Position numbers and translations under genes: made by a program. From JAXGVG01 sp040773965 (GTDB lineage Bacteria; Pseudomonadota; Alphaproteobacteria; UBA9219), in contig JAXGVG010000056.1 in NCBI GenBank assembly GCA_040773965.1, positions 1-10,947 on the forward strand: 10,947 bases of DNA, given 5' to 3'. Under the pieces are notes generated by a model, which was not told the origin of the DNA, searched no databases, and saw nothing but the letters and a program-made list of their open reading frames with translations. Below, piece after piece: positions 1 through 6,623 of this stretch; positions within the stretch are counted from its first letter, which is position 1, and the number at the start of each line of letters is the position of its first letter.

Positions 1-1
1 C

Positions 2-1711
2 AAGCACGTCACGATCGACGACGGTCCCGAACACCTTATTCAGGCGGTCATCGCTATCGAGGACAAGCGCTTTTACCGGCATGCCGGGATTGATGCGTTC
101 GGCCTGCTGCGGGCTGCCGTCGAAAACGTTCGGGCGCGGCATGTTGTCCAGGGCGGCTCGACGGTGACGCAACAGCTCGCCAAAAACCTTTTCCTGACTC
201 CGGAACGCACCGTGCGCCGCAAGGTGCAGGAAGCGCTCCTGGCCTTGTGGCTGGAGCGCCTCTATACGAAGGACCAGATTCTGGCCGCCTACCTGAACCG
301 CATCTACCTCGGCGCGGGCGCCTACGGCGTGGACGCGGCGGCGGATACGTATTTTGGCAAGCCGGTTGGAGCCATCAACCTGCGCGAGTCCGCCATTCTG
401 GCGGGATTGTTGCGCGCGCCGTCGCGCTTTTCGCCCCAACGCGATCCGGCAAAGGCGCTTGAGCGCGCGAAAATAGTGCTCGGGGAGATGGTCGAAGAAG
501 GCTTCATAACCGAAGCCGCGAAAAAAGTCGCCTTGTCGAATGTGCCGAAACCCCGCCGCAAACCGGTGGCGGGCGGCGACAGCCGTTACTTTGCCGACTG
601 GATTACGGATCAGGTCAACGGGCTCTTGAGGGAAGCGCCGCAGGATCTGGTCATCGAAACGACTCTTAATCCCGCGTTGCAGCGCGCGGCGGGCCGCCAC
701 GTCACGGCCATTCTGTCGTCGGACGGCGCGCGCGGCGTGGCCCAGGCGGCGCTGGTGACTCTTGCGCCGGATGGCGCGGTACGCGCGATGGTGGGCGGTC
801 GCGACTATGACGAAAGCCAGTTCAACCGCGCGACGCAAGCCATGCGGCAGCCCGGGTCGGCTTTCAAGCCGGTTGTGTATCTGGCGGCCATCGAGGAAGG
901 CCTGTCGCCCGACGACGTGTTCGAAGACGCGCCGGTCAAGGTTGGCAAATGGTCGCCCGAGAATTACGATGGCAGGTATCGCGGCAGCGTCACGGCGCGC
1001 GAGGCTTTGGCGGAATCGATCAATACCGTCGCCGTTCGCGTATTGCAGAAAGCGGGCATATCGAAAGCCATCGACACGGCGCGCGCGTTGGGAATCGCGT
1101 CGCCCATCGGCAACGATCTAAGCCTGGCGCTTGGCACGAACACGCTCACGCCGCTGGAAATGACGGGAGCCTATGCGTCGATTGCGGCGGGCGGCCGCTT
1201 CATCAAGCCCTACGGCATCAAGGAAATACGCAACCGGCAAGGACAGGTTCTTTACCGCAGGCCCGAAGTGAAACCGCCGGCGACGGTCAACCCGCAATCC
1301 GTGGCGACGCTTGTCGATATGATGAAGGACGTCATTCAGTACGGCACCGGCAAACGCGCGGCGCTCGATCGTCCGGCGGCGGGCAAAACGGGCACAAGCT
1401 CGGATTACCGCGACGCGTGGTTTTTCGGCTTTACGGCGGATTACGTGACGGGCGTCTGGCTCGGCAACGACAACAACGAGCCGATGAAAAAGGTTACGGG
1501 CGGAGGCCTTCCCGCCGCGTTGTGGCACGGCTATATGGCGGAAGCCGGGACCGGATTGCCGGTGCGCGACTTGCTTGCGGACATGCCGGAAACAGACGGA
1601 AACAACGGGGGCGATGAAAGCGCTTCGGACGCCTTTTCGCCGGAATCGGGGGACGCGCTGGGCGACTTTATCCGCAAACTGACCGGCGATGGCGCGGAAG
1701 AAACGCCTTGA
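2..1711 (+). CDS. Class A penicillin-binding protein (PBP1A family), 5' end missing
   Basis: Bifunctional peptidoglycan synthase: glycosyltransferase 51 domain followed by a penicillin-binding transpeptidase domain, acting on the periplasmic face of the inner membrane. The reading frame is open from nt 2, so the gene starts outside the window; 569 residues are visible. GT51 motifs are EDKRFYRHAGID (catalytic Glu near visible residue 20), GGSTVTQQLAKN (51 onward) and a KDQILAAYLN segment. The transpeptidase motifs are all present: SAFK (Ser at nt 857), SIN (nt 1016-1024) and KTGTSS (nt 1385 onward), so the enzyme looks intact. The missing part should hold the cytoplasmic tail, membrane anchor and first GT51 residues. 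The protein ends in an acidic linker and a short amphipathic-looking tail. The next gene is convergent, so this is the last gene of its transcript. The family is certain; the exact PBP1 subclass is less so. Confidence 0.95.
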   Translation, partial: KHVTIDDGPEHLIQAVIAIEDKRFYRHAGIDAFGLLRAAVENVRARHVVQGGSTVTQQLAKNLFLTPERTVRRKVQEALLALWLERLYTKDQILAAYLNRIYLGAGAYGVDAAADTYFGKPVGAINLRESAILAGLLRAPSRFSPQRDPAKALERAKIVLGEMVEEGFITEAAKKVALSNVPKPRRKPVAGGDSRYFADWITDQVNGLLREAPQDLVIETTLNPALQRAAGRHVTAILSSDGARGVAQAALVTLAPDGAVRAMVGGRDYDESQFNRATQAMRQPGSAFKPVVYLAAIEEGLSPDDVFEDAPVKVGKWSPENYDGRYRGSVTAREALAESINTVAVRVLQKAGISKAIDTARALGIASPIGNDLSLALGTNTLTPLEMTGAYASIAAGGRFIKPYGIKEIRNRQGQVLYRRPEVKPPATVNPQSVATLVDMMKDVIQYGTGKRAALDRPAAGKTGTSSDYRDAWFFGFTADYVTGVWLGNDNNEPMKKVTGGGLPAALWHGYMAEAGTGLPVRDLLADMPETDGNNGGDESASDAFSPESGDALGDFIRKLTGDGAEETP

Positions 1712-1747
1712 TCAAAAGCGCGGAATGAACAACGGAGACGTTGCGTC

Positions 1748-1767
1748 ATCCCCGCGAAGGCGGGGAT
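1748..1767. repeat. REP-like hairpin between convergent genes
   Basis: Perfect 8-bp inverted repeat ATCCCCGC / GCGGGGAT around the 4-nt loop GAAG. It sits between the stop of the penicillin-binding protein and the stop of the convergent glycosyltransferase. The sequence GTCATCCCCGCGAAGGCGGG resembles a palindrome I know to be dispersed in many proteobacterial genomes. A loose T-rich stretch follows on the plus strand, so it may also terminate transcription, but there is no clean T-tract. Copy number elsewhere in the genome cannot be seen here. Confidence 0.6.
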
Positions 1768-1772
1768 CCATC

Positions 1773-2732
1773 TTATTTATGAACGCCGTTTGTCTTTTCC
1801 AACAATTCTTTCGCTCTTTCAACGACCGCCTCCACACTCAGGCCGCCCATAAGGTTCGGATGAAACGCGCCGGGATAGGGCAGGCGCGCCAAAAGTTCCG
1901 CCGTGCTTTCGGGGGTCCGGACAACGGCGGTATGCGGCCCCCATGGCCCATACATCTTTTCGTATCCCGGCCCGAAGAGGCCGAGCGTGGGCGTTCCAAC
2001 GGCGGCCGCTATGTGCATCAGGCCGGAATCGTTGCCGATAAAAAGGCGGCACTTCTTCAAACACGCGGCGACGGTCAGAAGATCGTGACCGATAGCGTCG
2101 ACGATTTGCGCGGCGGGCAAGGTCTCGAAAAGCGGCTGAATTTGATCCCGTTCGTGCGGCGCGGCGACGACCAGGACTTTCGCGCCGGGCAAGGGGCCGT
2201 CCGGCGCGGTCAGCCGCTGCGCAAGCGAGGCAAACTTTTCAATTTGCCACTGTTTGGCGGGCCAGTTTGCCGCAGGCCCAAGCGCAAGCACGTTTTCGTC
2301 CCCCGGCAAAAGCCGCAGGGCTTGCGCTTCCGCTTCCGGGCCGATCCAAATGAATGGGGCGGGCGGCGGATCGAGCCCAAGCGCGGCGGCGTTGTCGAGC
2401 ACCTTATGCCGGCCCGTCGGACGAGCCGGGCGATAGGCGCGCTTTTGGGCGGCCAGAAGGCGCGACACGAAGCTGTTGCGCAGATCGACGACAAGATCCC
2501 ACTTCGTCCCGGCGCATTCTCGCCAGAGGCCGAACCAGTGTCCGTTCCACTTCCTCTTTTCGAGGACGATGAGCCGTTCGAGCCGGTCCGCAAAGCGGAA
2601 TAACGGGGCCGCTACGGGACCGCAGACCAGGGTCAAACGGGTCCCGGGATAGCGCTCTACGAGCCACTTCAACAGGCCCGTGGTAAGAACGGCATCGCCG
2701 ATCCGGTTGGCAGTAATGAAAAGAATGCGCAT
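1773..2732 (-). CDS. Glycosyltransferase family 9 (heptosyltransferase-like) protein
   Basis: Inner-membrane-associated sugar transferase of the GT9/heptosyltransferase family, which typically adds heptose or related sugars to the lipopolysaccharide core. The protein opens with MRILFITANRIGDAVLTTG; the Asp at residue 13 matches the catalytic Asp of the WaaC/WaaF family. The C-terminal Rossmann domain carries GNDSGLMHIAAAVGTP (about residues 233-248) followed by LFGP, the family signature for the nucleotide-sugar pocket. I chose the ATG at 2732 (319 residues) because family members start right at this beta strand. Upstream in-frame starts at 2792 and 2807 would add 20-25 residues without homology and lie in the promoter region. 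No good Shine-Dalgarno is visible at any of them. Divergent from rnhA. Acceptor sugar and exact subfamily cannot be told. Confidence 0.85.
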   Translation of the reverse strand: MRILFITANRIGDAVLTTGLLKWLVERYPGTRLTLVCGPVAAPLFRFADRLERLIVLEKRKWNGHWFGLWRECAGTKWDLVVDLRNSFVSRLLAAQKRAYRPARPTGRHKVLDNAAALGLDPPPAPFIWIGPEAEAQALRLLPGDENVLALGPAANWPAKQWQIEKFASLAQRLTAPDGPLPGAKVLVVAAPHERDQIQPLFETLPAAQIVDAIGHDLLTVAACLKKCRLFIGNDSGLMHIAAAVGTPTLGLFGPGYEKMYGPWGPHTAVVRTPESTAELLARLPYPGAFHPNLMGGLSVEAVVERAKELLEKTNGVHK

Positions 2733-2849
2733 TTCAGGGGCGAGGGTTAAGGATCGAAAGAGAATACTATCTTCTATCTTTTCCCTGTTCATAAAACAAC
2801 TTAGCAAGTATTCTCGCCGTTAACCCCGGACCCGAAACCCCGAATTTTA
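2733..2849. promoter_or_regulatory. Divergent promoter region with a 9-bp inverted repeat
   Basis: This 117-bp AT-richer gap separates the glycosyltransferase start from the rnhA start. It contains a perfect inverted repeat GAGAATACT (2760-2768) / AGTATTCTC (2807-2815) with 38 bp between the arms, and the box CCGTTAACC (2817-2825), which recurs in two other intergenic regions of the window. No convincing -35/-10 pair stands out, although TAGTAT/TATTCT hexamers on the minus strand could serve as a -10. The regulatory role is inferred from position only. Confidence 0.4.
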
Positions 2850-3281
2850 ATGAAAACGGTCGAAATCTTCACCGACGGCGCGTGCAGCGGCAACCCCGGT
2901 CCCGGCGGATGGGGCGTCCTCATGCGCTACGGCAAAGTGGAAAAAGAACTTTCCGGCGGCGAGCCTGAGACCACCAACAACCGCATGGAAATGATGGCGG
3001 TCATCCGGGCGCTGGAGACGCTCAAGCGCCCTTCGCGCGTCTGTCTTACGACCGACAGCCAGTACGTCAAGGACGGTCTCACCAAATGGCTGCCGCAATG
3101 GGAGGCGCGCGGCTGGAAAACGTCGGACAGGAAACCCGTCAAGAATGTCGATTTATGGCAACGGCTCCAGACGGCAATGGAGCCGCATAAGCTGGAGCTG
3201 GTTTGGGTTCGAGGTCACGACGGTCATCCGGAAAATGAGCGCGTGGACCGTCTGGCGCGCAACGCGATAGCGAAAACCTAA
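2850..3281 (+). CDS. rnhA: Ribonuclease HI
   Basis: Cytoplasmic endonuclease that cuts the RNA strand of RNA-DNA hybrids, removing R-loops and primer RNA. Its 143 residues are the usual bacterial size. The DEDD catalytic set is complete: Asp9 in FTDGACSGNPGPGGWG, Glu47 in NNRMEMMA, Asp69 in TTDSQYV, and Asp133 in ENERVDRLAR. His123 lies in the flexible RGHDGH loop. The basic handle region typical of RNase HI (WLPQWEARGWKTSDRKPVKN, residues 80-99) is present, unlike in RNase HI forms that lack the handle. No strong Shine-Dalgarno precedes the ATG. The TAA stop overlaps the stop codon of the convergent peroxiredoxin gene. Assignment is essentially certain. Confidence 0.97.
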   Translation: MKTVEIFTDGACSGNPGPGGWGVLMRYGKVEKELSGGEPETTNNRMEMMAVIRALETLKRPSRVCLTTDSQYVKDGLTKWLPQWEARGWKTSDRKPVKNVDLWQRLQTAMEPHKLELVWVRGHDGHPENERVDRLARNAIAKT

Positions 3282-3775
3282 TCGGCCGCTTTTTTATCGC
3301 GAACGGCTTTCAGCATTTCTTCGGCGTCCGAAACCTCAAACGCGCCCGGTTTTTCAACGGCAACGATTTTGACAATTCCATTTTCGGCATAAAGGGCAAA
3401 GCGCTGACATCGCTGGCCGAGGCCGTAACTTGTGCCGTCAAGCCGTAGGCCGAGCGCCTTGGTGAACGTGGCATTGCCGTCCGCCAACATTGTGATTTCT
3501 TCGGCTTTGGCGAACCTGGTCCATGCGCTCATTACGAAAGGATCGTTGACGGCCATGCAAACGACATCGATTCCCAACTCCTTAAAGGCCGGAAGATTCT
3601 CAATATATCCCGGCAAGTGTTTTAACGAACAAGTCGGCGAAAAAGCGCCGGGAACGCCGAAAAGAACGACGTTTCTGTTTTTGAAAATCTCGTCGGTGCT
3701 TTGGTCTTTAAGGCCGCTTTCGTCCAGCTTCTTCAGAACGACCGATGGGATTTTATCGCCCACTTGAATGGCCAT
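3278..3775 (-). CDS. Prx5-type peroxiredoxin (AhpC/TSA family)
   Basis: Thiol peroxidase that reduces hydrogen peroxide and organic hydroperoxides. Its 165 residues match the PRDX5/type II group. The active-site motif is VPGAFSPTCS with the peroxidatic Cys49 preceded by Pro42 and Ser46. The conserved Arg is Arg125 in GQRCQRFAL. The segment VVCMAVNDPF (Cys73) is characteristic of the group. Cys123 replaces the Ser or Lys more usual beside the active-site Arg. There is no signal peptide, so the protein should be cytoplasmic. A good Shine-Dalgarno GGAG (plus-strand CTCC at 3782-3785) lies 6 nt before the ATG. It follows the DsbD-like gene by 85 bp on the same strand, so the two are probably co-transcribed. 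The TAG stop overlaps the rnhA stop. The physiological reductant (glutaredoxin or thioredoxin) is not shown by the sequence. Confidence 0.93.
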   Translation of the reverse strand: MAIQVGDKIPSVVLKKLDESGLKDQSTDEIFKNRNVVLFGVPGAFSPTCSLKHLPGYIENLPAFKELGIDVVCMAVNDPFVMSAWTRFAKAEEITMLADGNATFTKALGLRLDGTSYGLGQRCQRFALYAENGIVKIVAVEKPGAFEVSDAEEMLKAVRDKKAAD

Positions 3776-3860
3776 TATCGTCTCCGGTGTTGGGTAAAAT
3801 CAAAGAGGCGTTGTCTTAGAACCATAGGAAATTCGGCGCAAGCAAAAAGGGACGAGAGAT
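3776..3860 (-). other. Spacer between DsbD-like gene and peroxiredoxin
   Basis: Short gap within the probable two-gene unit. It holds the peroxiredoxin ribosome binding site near its downstream end. I see no hairpin with a T-tract and no clear promoter, which favours read-through from the upstream reductase gene. Confidence 0.4.
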
Positions 3861-5915
3861 TCACCTGGCGTTGTCGAGCGCTTCAATAACCCTGCCTGGC
3901 GTGATGAGTTCAGGCAATATTATACCCTGAGGAGCCTTCGGACCAAAGACAACATTGAAAGGGATGCCATAGCGGCCGTGACTTCTGAGAAATTTCGTTA
4001 TAACCGGATCGGGATTCGTCCAGTCGCCTTGCATGGCGATAACATCCGGCGAATAAAAAAGGCGCGCGATAACGTTCTCATGCGATAGAGCAAACCGCTG
4101 ATTAACCTTGCAGTTTACGCACCAGCTTGCGGTGATATCGACGAAAACGATTTTACCCTCGTTGACAAAGCGGATAATCGATGCCTCGTCGAACTTATGC
4201 CAACCGTTATTGACGGAAGGAGAATCGTGAGGCGATTCAGAGGAAAAGACGATACCGAAAGAAAAAAGAACAATAACCGCAATAATCATGCGGGAAAAAC
4301 GGCGAAACAATTCACGACGTTGCAAAAACAGCATGAGGATAAGGATAATAATCCCGCCCGCAATTTTAAGAGCGCTGGCGAAAGAAATTTGAAGCATAAG
4401 AACCGAAATCAACCACGCGACCGTTAAGGCCAGTGCCCATCCAAGAATATGCTTTAGCCGAATCATCCACTTGCCGGGGCGTGGCAAAGCCATGGCAAGG
4501 CGCGGCCATGCCGCTATGCCAAGATAAGGCAGGGCCATGCCAAGGCCGAGCGCGGCAAAGACGGCCAGAATTTCCATGGGCCCGGCGGCTAAAGCAAAGC
4601 CTATAGCCGTTCCAAGAAAGGGAACGGTGCAGGGTGTCGCAAGAAGAGTCGCAAAAGCTCCCGACGCAAAATCGCCCGCAAGCTTCGGATGAAACGAACG
4701 ACCGGCGCGGTCCGCGAGAAAGCGCGGCAACACTATTTCATAAAATCCCCAAAGGTTGGCGGCAAAAAAAGTAAGAATAAGAATAAGAAAAACTAAAAAA
4801 ACAGGTTGCTGAAATTGCATGCCCCAGCCGATGGCCTGTCCCGTTGCCTTGAGCCCGATGGCAGCGCCCGCAAGAAGAAGGAAGGAAAACAGAATGCCCG
4901 CTGCCGTTGTCAGGAAAGAACGGCGCACCGCGCGCTTTTTACCGCCGCCGTGATTGATGATGCCAAGTATTTTCAGGGACAAAACCGGCAGGACGCACGG
5001 CGTAAGATTCAGGATAAAGCCGCCCAAAACGGCCAAAACGAAAAAGAACAAAAAGGAGCCGGTCTTGTTCGTTTGCGAATAGAATGAGCCGTCGAGCGTA
5101 CGCTCGATCGCCTGATCGCCGTCGATAACGGTGACGGTCAGCGGAAGCGTAGTCAACGAAACGTTCTCGGGCGCGGCCTCCTGTGGCGCAAGCGTAAAGC
5201 TTGCCGTCGATTTATCGTCGCTGAGAGTCAGAACGGGTTTGGCGAAAACCACATTTCCGGCGTTCTCCACGAACAAATCGGGCTTGTTGAATGCGCCTTG
5301 TTTGGCGACGGTTATCTTTATGCCATTTGCCCGCCGCTCGACGCCTGTGATGGACAGAACTGTGGCCCGCTCCATCGAAGGCACGAGCGCCTGGGCTTTC
5401 CGGATAATCGGCGCTTCGGGTCCGGGGATCGCGTCGCCCTCCGGTAGGGCGAGGCGCAGCGAAAAACGCTTGGGCACGCACGTGGCGCTGCAAACCAGCA
5501 AGTCGAGTTTGGCGTCGGCGATCAAAGCCTTGCCGGGTTCCCTCAAATAAGCGTCGATCGGCAAAACGACGTGGCCGCTATAACCGAATGTCTCGATGCC
5601 TTGTTCGCTCAAACGTTTCGGGGCGGGGAACAGAACCCTGGCGTCCAGCAGATTGCCGCCGCCTGTCGTGCTTGAAAGCCAGTCGAACTGCGGCGGCAAT
5701 CCGGCTTCGCCGGGCGAACGCCAATACGTATGCGAACCGGGCGCGAGTTTGATTTCAAACCCGAGCGGAATGCGGGTTTCCGTTCCCGTTCCTTCCAGCG
5801 CCGAAATCAAACGTACGCTGACATCTTCATCCTTTTCCCACGCGCTGGACGCGGCTTGCGCCGATAATGGGGCAAGGCCTGAAAGCAAAAGGAAAACAAA
5901 AAGGAAACGCCGCAT
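3861..5915 (-). CDS. DsbD/ScsB-type transmembrane thiol:disulfide reductase
   Basis: Three-domain membrane protein that passes electrons from cytoplasmic thioredoxin to periplasmic thiol proteins. Of its 684 residues, 1-21 form a signal peptide ending in AQA. A periplasmic N-terminal domain (about 25-280) carries the pair CSATC (Cys142, Cys146). The CcdA-like membrane domain (about 285-550) has Cys307 in NLTPCVLPV and Cys429 in ATPCTVPFLG. The C-terminal thioredoxin-like domain has WCVNC (Cys599, Cys602). These six cysteines are the only ones in the protein and form the three expected relay pairs. The N-terminal domain being much longer than in enterobacterial DsbD and the CSxxC pair favour the ScsB-like branch. 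It is first in a unit with a peroxiredoxin and divergent from yqgE. ScsB proteins of alphaproteobacteria are known to reduce envelope peroxiredoxins, but the peroxiredoxin here lacks an export signal. Target proteins are not evident. Confidence 0.9.
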   Translation of the reverse strand: MRRFLFVFLLLSGLAPLSAQAASSAWEKDEDVSVRLISALEGTGTETRIPLGFEIKLAPGSHTYWRSPGEAGLPPQFDWLSSTTGGGNLLDARVLFPAPKRLSEQGIETFGYSGHVVLPIDAYLREPGKALIADAKLDLLVCSATCVPKRFSLRLALPEGDAIPGPEAPIIRKAQALVPSMERATVLSITGVERRANGIKITVAKQGAFNKPDLFVENAGNVVFAKPVLTLSDDKSTASFTLAPQEAAPENVSLTTLPLTVTVIDGDQAIERTLDGSFYSQTNKTGSFLFFFVLAVLGGFILNLTPCVLPVLSLKILGIINHGGGKKRAVRRSFLTTAAGILFSFLLLAGAAIGLKATGQAIGWGMQFQQPVFLVFLILILTFFAANLWGFYEIVLPRFLADRAGRSFHPKLAGDFASGAFATLLATPCTVPFLGTAIGFALAAGPMEILAVFAALGLGMALPYLGIAAWPRLAMALPRPGKWMIRLKHILGWALALTVAWLISVLMLQISFASALKIAGGIIILILMLFLQRRELFRRFSRMIIAVIVLFSFGIVFSSESPHDSPSVNNGWHKFDEASIIRFVNEGKIVFVDITASWCVNCKVNQRFALSHENVIARLFYSPDVIAMQGDWTNPDPVITKFLRSHGRYGIPFNVVFGPKAPQGIILPELITPGRVIEALDNAR

Positions 5916-5949
5916 AATGGAAAATTCCGATTCAGTTCTTTCGATTTGC

Positions 5950-5978
5950 AGTATGATGCAATAAACTGTTTATATCAA
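5950..5978 (-). promoter_or_regulatory. Probable sigma70-type promoter of the DsbD-like gene
   Basis: On the minus strand TTGATA (5978-5973) and CATACT (5955-5950) are separated by 17 bp; they match five and four of the six consensus positions respectively. Transcription would start near 5943, giving an untranslated leader of about 28 nt before the ATG at 5915. A 13-bp palindrome lies inside the spacer between the two hexamers. Confidence 0.4.
5961..5973. promoter_or_regulatory. Operator-like palindrome in dsbD-like/yqgE divergent region
   Basis: Perfect palindrome ATAAAC-T-GTTTAT with 6-bp arms, in the 99-bp gap between the two divergent starts. It falls between the proposed -35 and -10 of the minus-strand promoter, where a bound repressor would block RNA polymerase. 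The binding protein is unknown; the role is inferred from position and symmetry. Confidence 0.4.
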
Positions 5979-6014
5979 AAAAAGGGTTAAAGACGTTAAT
6001 GCAAGGGAAATGAC

Positions 6015-6611
6015 ATGGTTTCAGGAGGAGTGGCCGGTTCGGGCAGGCCCGAAGAGTCGACATGGCTTACAGGCCGGATGCTGGTCGCCATGCCGTCGAT
6101 GCAGGACCCGCGCTTTATGCGCACTGTTACGTATTTATGTTCGCACGGCCCCGAAGGCGCCATGGGCCTTGTCATCAACCGTCTTTACGGCGAATTGAAT
6201 TTCCGGGCTCTATTGGCCCAACTCAACATCGCGCTTTCGCTTGAGGGGCGGGACATGCCTGTTCATTACGGCGGGCCCGTTGAACCGGTGAGGGGATTTG
6301 TCCTTCATTCGTGCGATTACCTGCGCGACGGCACAATGCCGATCGACGACAACGTTTCCCTGACGGCCAACGTCGAGGTGCTCCGGGAGCTTGCGGAGGG
6401 TCGCGGGCCGGAACGCGCGCTTCTGGCGCTGGGATACGCGGGCTGGGGCCCGGGCCAGCTTGACGCCGAGCTGCAAACGACGGGCTGGATCGTGGCGCCT
6501 GCGGACGAAGACATTGTCTTCGCCGTTGAAACGGAATCGAAGTGGGAGCGCGCGCTGGCCAAACTGGGCATAAGCCCCACCATGCTTTCCGGGGAAGTCG
6601 GCCACGCCTGA
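6015..6611 (+). CDS. yqgE: YqgE/AlgH family protein (UPF0301)
   Basis: Conserved cytoplasmic protein whose biochemical function is not established. The name AlgH comes from a reported role in alginate regulation in Pseudomonas. Its 198 residues are the family size. Signatures are GRMLVAMPSMQDPRF (about 20-34), GPEGAMGLVINR (45-56), YGGPVEPVRGFVLH (85-98) and ALGYAGWGPGQLDAEL (137-152). The ATG at 6015 is supported by AAGGGA (6003-6008) 6 nt upstream; an overlapping ATG at 6010 is out of frame. The first 15 or so residues are a Gly/Ser-rich tail not typical of the fold. It is divergent from the DsbD-like gene and convergent with the ATPase gene 8 bp downstream. Confidence 0.95.
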   Translation: MVSGGVAGSGRPEESTWLTGRMLVAMPSMQDPRFMRTVTYLCSHGPEGAMGLVINRLYGELNFRALLAQLNIALSLEGRDMPVHYGGPVEPVRGFVLHSCDYLRDGTMPIDDNVSLTANVEVLRELAEGRGPERALLALGYAGWGPGQLDAELQTTGWIVAPADEDIVFAVETESKWERALAKLGISPTMLSGEVGHA

Positions 6612-6623
6612 CGTTCGTGTCAG
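6608..6623. terminator. Small inverted repeat containing both convergent stop codons
   Basis: CTGACG-TTCG-TGTCAG folds into a 6-bp stem (one G-T pair) with a TTCG loop. The left arm contains the TGA of yqgE and the right arm contains the TGA of the minus-strand ATPase gene. No T-tract follows on either strand, so a terminator function is only a possibility. The palindrome may simply be the cheapest way to place two stops in 12 bp. Confidence 0.3.

Noticed and set aside
1689..2603. Plus-strand open frame of 304 codons opposite the glycosyltransferase
   Set aside because: Antisense shadow of a gene with clear GT9 motifs; no ribosome binding site and Arg-rich nonsense composition.
2732..2807. 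Upstream starts of the glycosyltransferase
   Set aside because: They add residues without family similarity and would place the divergent promoter elements inside the gene.
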